Assembly (NCBI GenBank): GCA_028023455.1
Contig: JAQFVV010006271.1
Span: 2,108,987 to 2,172,986, forward strand
Length of the DNA stretch: 64,000 nucleotides
Reading direction: 5' to 3'
DNA from: Epiperipatus broadwayi
Lineage: Eukaryota; Onychophora; Udeonychophora; Euonychophora; Peripatidae
Shown: positions 37,481 to 47,661 of the stretch, piece after piece
Numbering within the stretch: the stretch's first letter is position 1
Layout: every line of letters begins with the position of its first letter
The notes under the pieces: generated by a model
Told to the model about the DNA's origin: nothing
The model's input: the letters and a program-made list of their open reading frames with translations, nothing else
The model's database searches: none
Translations under genes and position numbers: made by a program

Positions 37481-37537
37481 TAATCACCAATATATGTATT
37501 TCATGCTAAACCAGCAATCATCAGTTGGTCCAGATTA
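37481..37537 (-). ncRNA. Type I hammerhead ribozyme, HH1 unit
   Basis: Core CTGATGA at 37518-37524 and GAAA at 37499-37502 (minus). Stem I is ACCAA/TTGGT plus TAATC/GATTA, stem II TGCT/AGCA, and stem III ATACATAT. Core intact. Confidence 0.75.
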
Positions 37538-37949
37538 CCATCTCTACACATATATGCTATAAGTGCTCAGATATATATTAAGATAGCCAAACCTTATACT
37601 TTAATGGACAGGCTTCAATCTACTCCTCACTCTAACTCTTCAACTGTCCATCCAATTGAAAATCTGATGATGGAATGCTCAAAGGCCGCCTTGAGGCCAA
37701 GATTCTTGTCACACCCATGTTGACCTAAAGTCAATCTTACCCTTTATGTACAGGACATAATCCATTTAATACATATATAAGGGATGGGCAGACATCTCTA
37801 TTATGAAATAACTGAAACACACAGGCTTATTCTATACCTGTGTTTATATATGTAATATATAGGGTATATGAGCAAAGACTTCACATGACACACCACTCTC
37901 CACAGTATCTCATAACACTGATACACTTGAACACATGTTGAAAACAAAC

Positions 37950-38005
37950 AATCACCAATATACGTATTTCATGCTAAACCAGCAATCATCAGTTGGTCCA
38001 GATTA
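37950..38005 (-). ncRNA. Type I hammerhead ribozyme, HH1 unit
   Basis: Core CTGATGA at 37986-37992 and GAAA at 37967-37970 (minus). Stem III is the perfect palindrome ATACGTAT. Inner stem I is intact; the outer block is one pair shorter. Confidence 0.75.
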
Positions 38006-38742
38006 CCATCTCTACACATATATGCTATAGTGCTCAGATATATATTAAGATAGCCAAACCTTATACTTTAATGGACAGGTTTCAATCTACTCCACACTCT
38101 AACTCCTCAACTGTTCATCCAATTGAAAATCTGATGATGGAATGCTCAAAGGCTACCCTAAATCTGAGATTCTTATCACACTCATGTTGACCTAAGGTCA
38201 ATCTGACCCTCATGTACAGGACATAATTCATTTAATACATATACAAGGGATGGGCAGACATCTCTATTATGAAATAACTGAAACACACAGGCTGGTTTAG
38301 CATGAAATATGTATATTGGTGATTATTTATCTTTTCAACATATATGTGTTCAAGTGTATCAGTGTTATGAGATAGTATGGAGGGTAGTGGGTCTTTTGAA
38401 GTCTGTGCTCATATATCCTATATATTGCATATATAAACACAGGCATATAATAAGCCTGTGTGTTTCAGTTATTTCATAACAAAGATGTCTGCCCATCCCT
38501 TGTATATGTATTAAATGGATTATGTCCTGTACATGAAGGGTCATATTGACCTTAGGTCAATATGGGTGTGACAAGAATCTCAGCCTCAGGGTGGCCTTTG
38601 AGCACTCCATCATCAGATTTTCAATTGGATGGACAGTTGAAGAGTTACAGCATGAAATAGATTGAAGCCTGTCCATTAAAGTATAAGGTTTGGCTATCTT
38701 CATATATATCTGAGCACTTATAGCATATATGTGTAGAGATGG

Positions 38743-38799
38743 TAATCTGTACCAACTGATGATTGCTGGTTTAGCATGAAATACATATATTGGTTAATA
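38743..38799 (+). ncRNA. Type I hammerhead ribozyme, HH1 unit
   Basis: ACCAA (38751-38755), CTGATGA (38756-38762), stem II TGCT/AGCA, GAAA (38778-38781), stem III ATACATAT, predicted cleavage after A38789, TTGGT (38790-38794). Outer stem I is partly lost. Confidence 0.7.
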
Positions 38800-39604
38800 T
38801 TTATCTTTTCAACATATATGTGTTCAAGTGTATCAGTGTTATGAGATAGTGTGGAGAGTGGTGGGTCATGTGAAGTCTGTGCTCATATACCCTATATATT
38901 ACATACAGAAACACAGGTATACAATAAGGCTGTGTGTTTCAGTTATTTCATAATAGAGATGTCTCCCCATCCCTTGTATATATATATTAAATGGATTATG
39001 TCCTTACATGAGGGGCCAGATTGATCTTAGGTCAATATGGGTGTGACAATAATCTCGGCCTCAGGTGGCCTTTGAGCATTCCATCATCAGATTTTCAATT
39101 GGATGGACAGTTGAAGAGTTAGAGTGTGGAGTAGATTGAAGCCTGTCCATTAAAGTATAAGGTTTGGCCATCTTGATATATATCTGAGCACTTATAGCAT
39201 ATATGTGTAGAGATTGTAATCTGGACCAACTGATGATTGCTGGTTTAGCATGAAGAGTAGTGGGTCATGTGAAGTCTGTGCTCATATATCCTATATACTA
39301 TATATATAAACACAGGTATATAATAAGACTGTGTGTTTCAGCTATTTCATTACAGAGATGTCTTCCCATCCCTTGTATATGTATTAAATGGATTATGTCC
39401 TGTACATGAGAGGTTAGGTCAATATGGGTGTGACAAGAATCTCGGTCTCAGGGTAGCCTTTGAGCACTCCATCATCAGATTTTCAATTGGATGGACATTT
39501 GAAGAGTTAGAGTGTGTAGTAGACTGAAGCCTGTACATTAAAGTATAAGGTTTGGCTATCTTAATATATATTTGAGCACTTATAGCATATATGTGTAGAG
39601 ATGG

Positions 39605-39661
39605 TAATCTGGACCTCCTGATGATTGCTGGTTTAGCATGAAATACGTATATTGGTGATTA
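39605..39661 (+). ncRNA. Hammerhead ribozyme motif, HH1, stem I damaged
   Basis: Core CTGATGA (39618-39624), GAAA (39640-39643) and the palindrome ATACGTAT are intact. The inner stem I strand reads ACCTC instead of ACCAA, breaking the pairs next to the core, so it is probably weak or inactive. Confidence 0.6.
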
Positions 39662-41147
39662 TTTATCTTTTCAACATATATGTGGTCAAGTGTATCAGTG
39701 TTATGAGATAGTGTGGAGGGTGGTGGGTTGGGTGAAGTCTGTGCTCATATACCCTATTAATTTATAAATTACAGCTAGCTATATTTCAGACTCCATAAAG
39801 AAGCAGTTTTGCAAGAGATTTATTTTTGTTCATTTGCATTAGCTGAGGCAGCCTTCCTGACGTCAGTTCTTAAAAGAATGGCATGTATCAGTTGTGACTT
39901 CAAAGAAAACTGTAAACAAGTAATATAACCAGTGAGGAATTCCATAAACCAGATAAAATTTAGAGAAGCCATCAAGACCTAATGGGAAGTATGAACTTTT
40001 ATCAATTGAACTGTTTAAATATATCTCTTCAATAAGTATTTAATCTGTAAGAATATATAATTAATAAGTGAATTTTTATTTAACCAGCAATAGAACTTTA
40101 AATTAGTTATTAGTCTTTTTATTTATGTATTAAGTTTGCTAATCAATCATTTCCATTTTCATTTTACTTCTTAATTTATTTTTTTATTTTTGGTTTTGTT
40201 ATTTTGTTTGTTAACTAAGTAATAAATTTGATGCTGGGTGTATATGGCTGCATAGAGTTGTTAAATTTGGGTTAGGTCATGTGGGATTAATTTCAGACTA
40301 TCTGTTTTGTAGTTGAATCAAAGCTGGTGGAGTAATGTATGGCATTTATATCAATGTACTATGAAGCAAGTTATCATACAAGGCACTGATCCCAAATGAA
40401 TCAATGGAATAGAGATGTATCCATCATATTGCAATGGACATCAGTGTACTTCCCATACCATTGATCTCCTATGCCCTCTGGATTGGGTCTATAAGTCAGT
40501 GAGAACCACTCTTCCTCCATATGGAGAATTTTGTTTATCTATTTTTTCTCTTTGCCACACAGATGCATCTTTCTATGCTGGACAAAGATCACTATTATAA
40601 ATAATATCATACCACATACCACAGATGCACATTTCTTGTATGCTAACATCTTCATGTTGCATTGGTTATGTCTGTATATCGGGAAGCTAGCATTGGTTTA
40701 ACTATGGACTTTTAGCATGAGGTTAAATGTTTTAAAAGATTTTAATTGCATACTCTATGTAGTCTGTATATGCCTAGCATTTTAAAATTTAAATTGTATT
40801 ATACTTAGAATGTCCATCTGTGCAAATTACCAAGAATAACAGAATTAAATTTACAATAATGTTAAATTAATGAAATCCTTAAATTTGTTTTATATATATG
40901 CATAATTAATGTTTGTAGTATTAAAATTGGCAATAATTTATCTTATTTTATTATTAAATTAGAGAATTGAAAACTTATGTGATAAGTCTCAGCTACTCTG
41001 TGAGCTAATACTGAGGGCTAATGCTCTATAAAAGTTGTATCTTATCAATATGTATCTGCCTAGTATATAAAGTTTCTTGGTTCAAATAGTCTAATAATGC
41101 CCTGTATGGCAGATAGAGTAAGAGTCCTTTAGTCTGACCATTGTAAT

Positions 41148-41166
41148 TGGCATCTCAACATGGGCC
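41148..41166 (+). promoter_or_regulatory. Decayed primer binding site of LTR-A copy C
   Basis: TGGCATCTCAACATGGGCC begins two bases after the LTR end, the same spacing as in the LARD-like element. It keeps TGGC...CAAC.TGGG of the tRNA-Lys(CTT) site, with small changes. Confidence 0.55.
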
Positions 41167-41696
41167 AATACATTATACCCATGAATGTCTTGAATTTTTA
41201 AAAAGGAAACATTATGCCAGTAAGATTTTTTTTTTTTTGAAATGAAATATTTTTATTTGTATTAACCAAAATACAAGCATGTTGAGGCACTGGCAGGAGA
41301 AGCTATATAATGTACTTTTATAAGTCAGTAAATAAATAAGAGATGAGCACTATGTAAAGTTATAAACTTGGATTTTGGATAAAAGTACTGCCAGTAAAAA
41401 AATTGCGCATATGTGAATAAACATAAGGTATATATAATGCAATAAATAGTAATTATATAAATGTCTGATTAGAATAATAACTAAATGAAAGGTAGAAAAA
41501 AGGAAACTCTGAGGAGAAGAGATATAAGTTCAGATGGTATAGAAAGAAAAGAATAGTTAAACATTTTTGTTAACTGTTTAATTGCTAACCTAACAAGTCT
41601 CATAAAATTTTAGCATTAATCAATTTGTGTAATGTATGGTTACTAACATTAAGTAATTTCTTTTTTTTAATTGTTTTTTGATGAAGTTCCATGATA
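41167..41696. other. Internal remnant of LTR-A copy C
   Basis: About 530 bp between the primer site and the 3' LTR fragment. I see no coding frame, so coding capacity is lost or was never present. Confidence 0.45.
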
Positions 41697-42102
41697 TGTA
41701 ATGGTATACATATGCTGTTACATGATTTTAAAATAACAATAAAGTGAGGAAAAGAGTAAATAAAATTGATCTATTAAATACAGCTGGTAGGACCAAAGTC
41801 AATCTGCCCAACCATTATATCCTGGCAACAGCACAGTCTATTAAAGTTGGGTTTTCTCTATAATCAGTAAAATTCTATTATTATTATTCAATACAGTACT
41901 CTTAATATTTTATTTTACCATAAATAAATTACACATTCATTCTTGCATTTATGCTGAATTTAAATTTATTTAACTATTAAACATGAATGATATTTAACAT
42001 TGTATAAATATAAATGATTTCTAATTGTTTCCCGTGTTTATGATTTAAGACTATAGTTGCATAATACATGATAGAGATGCATGTCACAATATATGTATAT
42101 AT

Positions 42103-43322
42103 GGTTCTCATCGATGAGCAACCATATCCCACTGGATGACGCAGTTATCACGCTAAAACTATAAAATATGATCATTCACGGGCCGTTAATTATAATCATT
42201 TTGATGTGTTTTTTGTAATGCGAAAATAAAAACAAAAGAAAATCATCTTTTTTAAATATTATTTAATTTTAAATATTATTTTTTATTAACATATACAAAT
42301 TAAATGATAATAATAAATGTAAAATAAAATAAACAAATTACAATTTGATTCATCTTTTTTAATTTTCTTTTTATTAGAAAAATCAATTTTCTATCGGAGA
42401 TTTTTTTACTGGGGTTACGGCTTTTTTTTTTGGTTGTTTACCGCTATTTTTTATTTCAAATAGAATCACAACTAAAAGTAAAAGTTGTTACGGTTAGTTT
42501 TAGGGTTAGCTTTAGGGTTAGTTTTAGGGTTCGTTTTAGGGTTAGTTTTAGGGTTAGCTTTAGGGTTAGTTTTAGGGTTAGGTTTACGGTTAAAATAAAA
42601 AATATCAAAATCGTATTTTTGTAAATATTTTTTTTTACTAACATCTATAAAATAAATGATAACAATAAACGTAAACTATATTCAACAAAGTATAACAGTA
42701 GTCGAAGAAAAAAAAACTAAAACTTTTTTAAACAATGACAAATATATATATATAATGTTTATAATATATGCTTTTTATGACATTTAAAAAATAGTGTACA
42801 ATTGTACTTTTCTTACTGGATATTTTTGTGTTAACGCTCTTTTTTATTTCAAAAATATACACACTCGTGGAAATGTTACGAACAGTACGTTACTTGACAC
42901 GTTACCTAATTCCAATTCACTTTATACATATATCTCATCAACATTTACTACTTAAAACTTCAATACACTATGGTGTAAAAAGTCTGTTAATTATTACTTT
43001 ACAAAATCTGAACATTTCAATACTTTAAAATAAAAAAAAATCCAATGAAAATAACATTTCCATCCAATTAAAAAAAACACACCCTCTCCCCAAGCCGTAA
43101 CCTTTTTATAAACTGTGTGAATTGGGAAAATGTATTTGCTGTGTAAACATATATGCTGTACTGCGACGTGACATAGCGGCCTGCAATCTGTAGTACAACA
43201 TAAAAGGTTGTATTGTAGAAAACGCGGATTCGAATGTGTCGGCCGCGGAAACGGCATTTTTATGTGTTTTAGCGCGAAAACAACGCCATCCAGTGGGATA
43301 TGTTGGTTCATCGACGACAACC
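42103..43322. mobile_element. TIR DNA transposon, superfamily uncertain, 8-bp TSD
   Basis: 1,220 bp bounded by 57-bp imperfect inverted repeats (42103-42159 and 43266-43322). They share TATCCCACTGGATG and CGCTAAAAC and start GGTT(C/G)TC. The flanks are a perfect 8-bp duplication GTATATAT (42095-42102, 43323-43330). No transposase frame exists. The 8-bp TSD allows hAT, P or Merlin types, but the GGTT end is not the usual CAG of hAT, so I leave it unassigned. It sits 6 bp beyond the end of element Z. The right TIR is CpG-rich while the left has CpG losses. Confidence 0.8.
42492..42592. repeat. Interstitial telomere-like array inside the TIR element
   Basis: About eight 12-bp units of the type GTTAGTTTTAGG, giving one TTTAGGG per unit, with variants GTTAGC and GTTCG. 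It resembles TTAGGG telomere repeat with every second hexamer altered. It produces repetitive frames on both strands (VSFR on plus, LTLK on minus) that are not genes. Confidence 0.75.
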
Positions 43323-43330
43323 GTATATAT

Positions 43331-43720
43331 TGTACCAGGTCATATTTTTTTATTATAATTTATAAAAGACATGGTTACTATAACATTTTAACACAATCTA
43401 CCATAATATGCATATATGTCACATCAGTAGTCAGCTGACAAAAGATGTAAAACATGCATTTTTTTTGTATATATGCATGTTTATAGCTGAAATGTATTGT
43501 AGAATGATATAATTTTTTGTAAATGGGATTTCAACTTTAATAGGTTTTATCATGTTGTATAGCATATATGTGCCATTAAAACTGATGATGATTCAAGGTG
43601 ATTATTAAAATGTTTTTAAAATTATAGTCAAGACATTAGGCCTATTTCCAGAAATTTGATATAAAAGTTTATTTTCAAATTACTGTACTCAAAACTCATA
43701 CATCTACACACACATAACCC

Positions 43721-43760
<40 letters not shown>

Positions 43761-44841
43761 GGGTTATATATATATATATATATATATATATAATGTGTTG
43801 AATGGATTTACTCATGTGACATTAGAGACAATGTATATTTAATGTGAGAAAAGGTAAATATCAATTAAGTTTGAGGCTACTATAATTAGAAATAGTAATC
43901 ATATTCAAATTATTAAAATGAGGGTCTAACTCATTTTAATACTTATAAGAAGATGAGTGTCAAAATATTAATCATTAACTAATGATGATTTTTATTGAAT
44001 TAATATTATCTTCTGTTTGTCTTCATATTGATTTTTTATTTCATAAATAAATTAGAGAGAATCATGAACTTCCTGACTAATGTTGGAAATAGTTTGGCTG
44101 TGTAAAGATTATGGACTGAAATGAAGAAAAAAGAATTATCCAAAGGTAAGAATTTAATTGTTGTTTGATTTGATAATGTTGAAGAAGGATAAATCATCTT
44201 CCAATTTCTTGTAGAACCTAGTGGAATTCAATCAAATTAAAAAGAGTTGCTTTTACTTAAGGTAATATTTAAACTTTTAACTTCAACTTCCTGGCGATTG
44301 GTTGTCATATTAAGAACTACTTTAATTTAACTTGTCTAATACATTGATAAATTTATCATAGACAATAGTGATGGTCCTGTGGTTTTATGGAATTGCAGCC
44401 GTTTTGCATTAATAACTTGAATTATTTATTAGTTACAAAAACCTGAAGATATTAATAGTCTACAGAACAATATAAATAGCATCTGTTAAAAATGAGATGA
44501 AAGAGCCTGACAAATTTAGAAGAGATTTTTGAATATGAATGTTAAAACTTCCTGTTCTATTCTTTTCAATAATAAGGGACAAATTATTTTTACAAAATAT
44601 TTTCATTCCAATCATTAAAAAATAAGTATTTTCATGTTTTTTTTTTTTTAATTCTATCAAATATATATTGTTTAAGTTAATTTGAAAAGATAAAATAAAA
44701 CTAATAAGAAAGTCTTAAAAGCACTGAGCCAGCATTTGGCAGATTACTGCCAGAATCATAATGCTCAATTAAAATCAGTGCCATTAACATATTCATAGAT
44801 AGTGGTGAATATCACTATGTAAATCAGATCCATTATGTAAA
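43331..44841. other. AT-rich spacer with AT palindrome
   Basis: No gene recognised. It contains the AT palindrome at 43716-43765 and a further AT run to about 43792. Confidence 0.5.
43716..43765. repeat. 50-bp perfect palindrome with AT core
   Basis: AACCCACAAT and its complement ATTGTGGGTT bound a 30-bp AT dinucleotide run. A second AT run follows immediately. It is a candidate cruciform. Confidence 0.8.
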
Positions 44842-46250
44842 TTAATGTTCCATTTTTCTATAATGGGACACAGGAATCTTTTCTATTGATGGTATGAAAA
44901 TCTTTTGCAACAGCCCAAGCCCTTTTATATATTTTTCCCTACCATCCCTCTTAACACATATTGTTCTTACATGGGAAGGTGAAAAAGTGTATCCCAAAAT
45001 CAGATCTTTATTCAAAAAGATTGATTTATATTTATGATTTAATTTAGCTTTATTATATGAATACATCTGTTGGGTGACTCTCATTGATCTATTAGTGTGA
45101 TATTTACTGTAATATACAGACTATAGGATGGGGAAGTGCATAAAATTTTATATACCATCTAGGTAGCATGTTCAAAAGGTATTCTGTCTTTTTTATGGTT
45201 CTATACAATTGTTGAGTGAGGGCAGCAATCTAAAGCTAATTTTGAATGAGTTTGTGCAGATCTTTCAAAGGTTCATTGCAACATAAGAGATGTAAGGCAG
45301 AATTATCCATAGTTTAAGTGGGTTATTATTATCAGAAACTTTTTTAATGTTATTATGAAAATTTTTATCTGTTTTTATTAGTTTGTCATAGTTATATATC
45401 ATATCAGTTAAATCTTTCATAAAGAATCAATTTTTTGGACAATCTTGTGCTTGCATAACTTTTTGTTTCTATTTACAAAATCTTTCAGGTCTGCAAGTTT
45501 GTGTTCATATGGATCATCAGACTTGGAATGGATTGTTCTTCTCATTTGAATTGGTGTCACATTTATTTTAAAATCCAGCTCATCCAGCATCTTTGAATTA
45601 TATATCCAGAAAATTTATCCCCTGGTTTTAATCTTCATTCTCAATAGTCCATTCCAGAGGTGATACTTTATGCAGTTCTAAATATGTATTGTTAATCTGA
45701 TCCTTTGAAACACATATAAATATGTCATCTATATATCTCATATAGATGTCTTTAGCTAAAGAATTCAAGTATTTTGGTAATATGTTGTTTTTGAATTTTG
45801 AGAGTACAATGCTACTAACAATACCACTTAGTGGGTAGTCCTGTGTGCTACCCACTCATTAACTTATAAAATTTTTCATTAGCAATAGCTATAATTTCAT
45901 TATTAATCTACTTTAGAAGTTAAATCCTTTTCTATATTGATTATAGTTATTTTGCTGCAACATGTTTTGTATGATGATGAAGTTCTTAAGGCATTGACTC
46001 ATATAGCTTTTTTATGTCCAATAAAACTAGTTATCTTATGGTTTTTCTTAACTTTAATGTTTTAATTCTCTCCACAAAACTCAAATGATGATTTAATAGT
46101 GTAGGTATTTAATCCAAAATCTTCCATCAATCAGTTGAATATTTTCTTTGCAACTTTGAAATAATATGCCCCACTGAAATCTATCATTAATTTACATGGT
46201 TGACCCTCTTTACTTGATATTAGCAAACATATGAGGTAATATTGCTGCAG
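44842..46250 (-). pseudogene. Penelope-like element reverse transcriptase relic
   Basis: Minus-strand relic. Near 46030 a DIKKLYES segment matches the early RT aspartate block (SFDVxSLF type). At 45855-45628 an open piece of 75 codons has YPLSGIVSSIVLSKF and then the catalytic RYIDDIF, with the two Asp codons at 45724-45729. Beyond it, in other frames, NFLDI and an LPYI-like segment (about 45300) fit the region after the PLE catalytic core. The piece at 45084-44842 may be the C-terminal end, but I cannot confirm a GIY-YIG domain. Several stops and shifts are present. The PLSG...YxDD arrangement is typical of PLEs rather than LINE or LTR reverse transcriptases. Confidence 0.65.
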
Positions 46251-46400
46251 AGGGGTTCATTGCATAATATTTTGCTCCCATGTACATTAAAACAGGTGAA
46301 ACTATCCATCCAGTAGTCCCACTCAGTGTAACTTGAGTAATCAATGGAGGCCAGAAGACTTGTGCATAAAATCCCTATCTAGTGCCTACTCATCCAATAT

Positions 46401-46440
46401 CCTCAGATTAGTTTCTAGCTTGTGGCTTTCATCAGTGAAG
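46401..46440 (-). ncRNA. Type I hammerhead ribozyme, HH2 unit by the PLE
   Basis: Minus strand: CTTCA, core CTGATGA (46429-46435), stem II AGC/GCT around CACAA, core GAAA (46412-46415), ACTAAT, cleavage-site C, TGAGG. Stem I CTTCA/TGAGG pairs fully although it differs from the 51916 copy. Stem III is no longer a perfect palindrome. Confidence 0.65.
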
Positions 46441-46767
46441 AGCCTTAATGCAATCTTCCAGCAGCCACCTTTTATCTCTACTTAACTATGAAACTATAAG
46501 TCCAAAATTGAAAACATAATTTCAATTCAAACTCATTAGCTTATGTCATATAGCTCTGAACTCAGTTCAGTACAAATACATTTTGGTGTCTTTAGTTTTT
46601 CAATAACTATAGTCACCATTATTATATGAAGCAGCAGTGGCATTAAACCACTAAACATCACATGATCTCCATTTCTCATGCTTGCTCAAAATGTTATTAA
46701 AACAGACAAGACTCTCCATACAGTAGTTCCACTCAGTGCAAACCATTGTAATCTCAAATACAAGGCT

Positions 46768-46805
46768 TCTCACTGATGAAAGACACAACCTAAAAACTAG
46801 TCTGG
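46768..46805 (+). ncRNA. Decayed hammerhead motif, HH2
   Basis: TCTCA, CTGATGA (46773-46779), then AAAA where GAAA is required, ACTAGT, C, TGGGA. Stem I still pairs, but loss of the core G should abolish cleavage. A further copy at 47213 has CTAATGA in place of CTGATGA and is also dead. Confidence 0.6.
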
Positions 46806-47400
46806 GAATATTGGATGAGTAGGTACTAGATAGGAAGTTTATGCACAAACCTTTGCCATCCATTGATTTCTCTAGCTTGCACTGAGTGGCATTGCTGCAT
46901 AGAGAGTATTGCCTGTTTTAATAACAGCTTGAGCAAGCATAAGAAATGGTGATCATGTGATGTTTAGTGGTTTAATCTGCTTAATAGGATAGTGGTGGCT
47001 ATGGTTATTAAAGACCAAAGACACCAAAATGCTTAGATACTGAACTAAGTTCAGACCTATATGACTATATAAGCTAATGTTCTTGAATTGAAAATATTAT
47101 GTTTTCAATTTTGGACTCATAGTTTTGTAATTAAGTAAGAGATAAAAAGTGGCAGCTGGAGGATTGTATTAAAAAGATTTAGGTGCAGTGCTCTCAGATT
47201 GAAGGTTCTTCTCTAATGAAAGCCACAAGCTAGAAACTAGTTTGGGGATATTGGATGAATAGTCACTAAATAGGGATATAAGCTCAAGCCTTCTGGCATC
47301 CATCGATTATTCTGGCTTGCACTGAGTAGCACTACTGTATGGAGAGATTATCGCAGTTTGAGAAAGCTTAAAAAATGGTGATCATGCAATGTTTAGTTGT

Positions 47401-47598
47401 GTGTCTGTGTTTGTAAAATGTAATTTGTCAACTGTAAGTTCATTTGTTGAACATAATCATTAAAATGTAACAAGACTAATTTATTGCTCTATCTTCTTAG
47501 ATACATATTAAAGCAGTCAATCTTAGCTTAAGATTGAGCTTCATGTTTTCACCTACTAACCCATATTCAAACCCCTATTTCCCATCCTGCTCCTTTTG

Positions 47599-47661
<63 letters not shown>

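Larger units (their letters stand above)
37333..39755. mobile_element. HH1 hammerhead array inside LTR-A copy C
   Basis: About 2.4 kb of HH1 units: two minus-oriented units (ribozymes at 37481 and 37950, period 468 bp), then a switch near 38290 to several plus-oriented, partly truncated units. Flanks are ATTAATCTATAAA (37320-37332) and ATTAATTTATAAA (39756-39768), a 13-bp duplication with one difference. The whole array therefore seems to have inserted as one piece. Open frames at 37365-37562, 37993-38190 and 39333-39527 are repeat-derived. Confidence 0.82.
36761..41145 (+). repeat. 5' LTR of LTR-A copy C
   Basis: About 1.95 kb once the HH1 array and its duplication are removed. It starts TGTAATGG, with a hairpin to CCATTACA 18 bases on, and ends CCATTGTA. 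A TATA-like ATTATAAAAG lies near 37280. It keeps the block GGCTGCATAGAGTTGTTAAA (40247 on), shared with copies A, B and D, and the 3' block near 41045-41110. Confidence 0.7.
36761..41819 (+). mobile_element. LTR-A element, copy C, with internal region and deleted 3' LTR
   Basis: Inserted in the element Z LTR. The 5' LTR (36761-41145) is followed by a primer-site-like sequence (41148-41166), about 530 bp of non-coding internal sequence, then the first 84 bp of the LTR again (41697-41780; 78 of 84 identical to 36761-36844) and a short stretch ending CCATTATA at 41819. The 3' LTR thus kept its two ends but lost about 2 kb of its middle. An HH1 array sits in the 5' LTR. This copy shows that the solo LTR-A repeats are LTRs. 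Confidence 0.72.
23134..42088 (-). mobile_element. Element Z: old LTR retrotransposon, multiply interrupted
   Basis: Two diverged copies of one LTR, 23134-24906 and the pieces of 34190-42088, lie in the same orientation, with TGTAAC-type starts and CATGTCACA ends on the plus strand. Between them, minus-strand coding relics run from about 26450 to 25100, preceded (in that sense) by a decayed primer binding site at 34168-34185 and followed by a purine tract before 24906. Later insertions split it: a younger LTR element (27232-34110), a hAT element (34461-35505) and an LTR-A element (36761-41819). Removing these gives an element of about 6 kb. Flanking duplications are too decayed to define. Confidence 0.7.
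46270..47400. mobile_element. HH2 hammerhead repeats next to the PLE relic
   Basis: Diverged HH2 units: one minus-oriented (about 46290-46660), then plus-oriented units to about 47400. They share with 50611-52077 the segments GAACTCAGTTCAG, ACATTTTGGTGTCTTT, TATTGGATGAGTAGG and the ribozyme core. They lie directly upstream of the PLE relic in its reading direction, so they may be its pseudo-LTRs. Exact ends and TSD are not clear. The frame at 46651-46863 is repeat-derived. Confidence 0.7.

Noticed and set aside
42430-42644. Repetitive open frames on both strands (SFRV-type and LTLK-type repeats)
   Set aside because: They are translations of the 12-bp telomere-like array. A 12-bp unit keeps every frame open, so this is not evidence for a gene.
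43574-43600. CTGATGATGATT, a hammerhead-core-like word
   Set aside because: No stem II and no GAAA follow. Likewise CTGATGAGTGATG in the LARD LTRs (about 27534 and 31853) lacks the second core half.
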